A stretch of DNA of 64,000 bases. It comes from Pararge aegeria. Taxonomy: Eukaryota; Arthropoda; Insecta; Lepidoptera; Nymphalidae. The stretch lies in contig NC_053183.1 in NCBI RefSeq assembly GCF_905163445.1, positions 20,088,001-20,152,000 on the forward strand. Reading direction: 5' to 3'. This document shows, in pieces, positions 63,201-64,000 of this stretch (position 1 is the stretch's first letter; every line of letters starts with the position of its first letter). Made by a program: the position numbers and the translations under genes. The notes under the pieces were generated by a model, which saw only the letters and a list, made by a program, of their open reading frames with translations, made no database searches and was not told where the DNA came from.

Positions 63201-64000
63201 AGAGCTTTGACCTATAAGGTATTGAAATGAACAATTTTCGTATAATTTGAAAACGCTTCATGTGTGCAGTATTAATGAATGAATTTCAGCAGGAAATTTT
63301 GACCGTTCACAGCGGTTTCATAAATCAGTTTGATAATATTTATTGCATGAAATTACATTTTGAAGCTTACGGTCTGAGTATTACAGATATTCATGTGTTG
63401 ATAACTTTCGCCAACTCTATTTGTGATAAGTGCTGAATTATACAAAATCGTATGAATGCAAGGCGCATTGCAGCACACTAAGACGCTAATTTTCTTAATC
63501 ATAGGATTAAGATCATGCAAAATCCTCATTCAGCCATCACTGCAAGCAGTGCATTGTGTCAAAATAAAGAAAACTCCCCAAGCACGTCTCACTTCAATCC
63601 CGCGGAGTGATGCTAGCTCACAAACTTTTCAAATCTTATGGTAAACATTTAGAACATTATGGTGAACTTAGGCATGTTCAAATATTAATTGGCGAACAAA
63701 AGGTAAACTATTTCAAATTTTTTAATAAAAAAACAGCTCTTTTTTTTTGATTTTGACAAACAGCGCATGGAAACTTCTTAATCCAACCAATTATCTATCG
63801 CAATTTCAAATCATAATTCGCTTGTTACCTTACCTTAATCTTAGTGTATTTAGAAGATTAGTTGATATTGTTAAATTGGACCCTTTTAAATTTCTTGAGG
63901 AGTCAAATTAGTCCTCTAGGTAACTGGGCTTGCTTAAATTCAAGGCCCTTAGAAACACCACTATATTAATCATCATCAGTAGTATAATAATGTCCCAGTG
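63201..64000. other. unassigned AT-rich sequence
   Basis: A 62-codon frame at 63456 lacks motifs. Nothing else recognised to the window end. Confidence 0.45.

Larger units (their letters stand above)
46657..64000 (+). other. Nlg: presumed downstream neuroligin intron sequence
   Basis: Follows donor GTAACT at 46657. No exon continuing the esterase domain (typically beginning LFHRxxLxSGS) was recognised on the + strand in the remaining 17.3 kb, so this is inferred to be intron. Confidence 0.6.

Noticed and set aside
1..64000. Multi-gene biosynthetic, defence or other gene system
   Set aside because: Only two exons of one gene are supported, and all other coding traces are fragments of transposable elements.

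Overview
The window is eukaryotic nuclear DNA, AT-rich and gene-poor, almost certainly from a lepidopteran insect (moth or butterfly; a nymphalid is my guess, not proven). The grounds are: spliced exons with GT..AG introns, several abundant tRNA-derived SINE families of lepidopteran type, RTE-clade LINE tails ending in (GATGAT)n, Helitron-like elements inserted at A|T, and no prokaryotic operon structure. None of the many 60-118 residue open frames outside transposon sequence has a recognisable domain.

The only host gene I can support is a neuroligin on the + strand, an enzymatically dead carboxylesterase-fold synaptic adhesion protein. Two consecutive internal coding exons are present, 23938-24090 and 46459-46656. 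They are both phase 1/phase 1 and separated by a 22.4 kb intron. The rest of the window is presumably intron as well: more than 23.9 kb upstream and more than 17.3 kb downstream. I found no further exon of this gene.

The introns are a dense, layered graveyard of mobile elements. I name the families by what is visible: SINE-1 (tRNA head, core with GAGGAAACCTGCAT, Metulj-like), SINE-2 (tRNA head with GTGGGTTCGATTCCCAC, about 270 bp, 15 copies), SINE-3 and SINE-4 (other tRNA-headed families), REP-5 (about 240 bp, 12 copies or fragments), REP-6 (a LINE 3' tail with (AGTCAA)n, often read in reverse), REP-7 to REP-12 (other dispersed repeats), five RTE LINE fragments, one other reverse transcriptase fragment, two copies of another LINE C-terminus, a mariner transposase remnant and about ten Helitron-like elements. 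Several are nested with readable target-site duplications, so relative ages can be ordered.

Beyond known families, the unusual items are: (1) about a dozen perfect or near-perfect fold-back palindromes with mostly very short loops (the best has 43-bp perfect arms and a 4-nt loop at 48445-48534), which look like template-switch inversions rather than transposon ends; (2) three SINE-1 copies interrupted at the same few bases by three unrelated elements; (3) a roughly 1-kb minisatellite with a 115-bp higher-order unit at 53577-54595; (4) an isolated GC-rich island with a 41-codon antisense open frame at 32070-32220; (5) two insertions of about 0.4-0.5 kb that I cannot place in a family. I see no convincing new multi-gene system.
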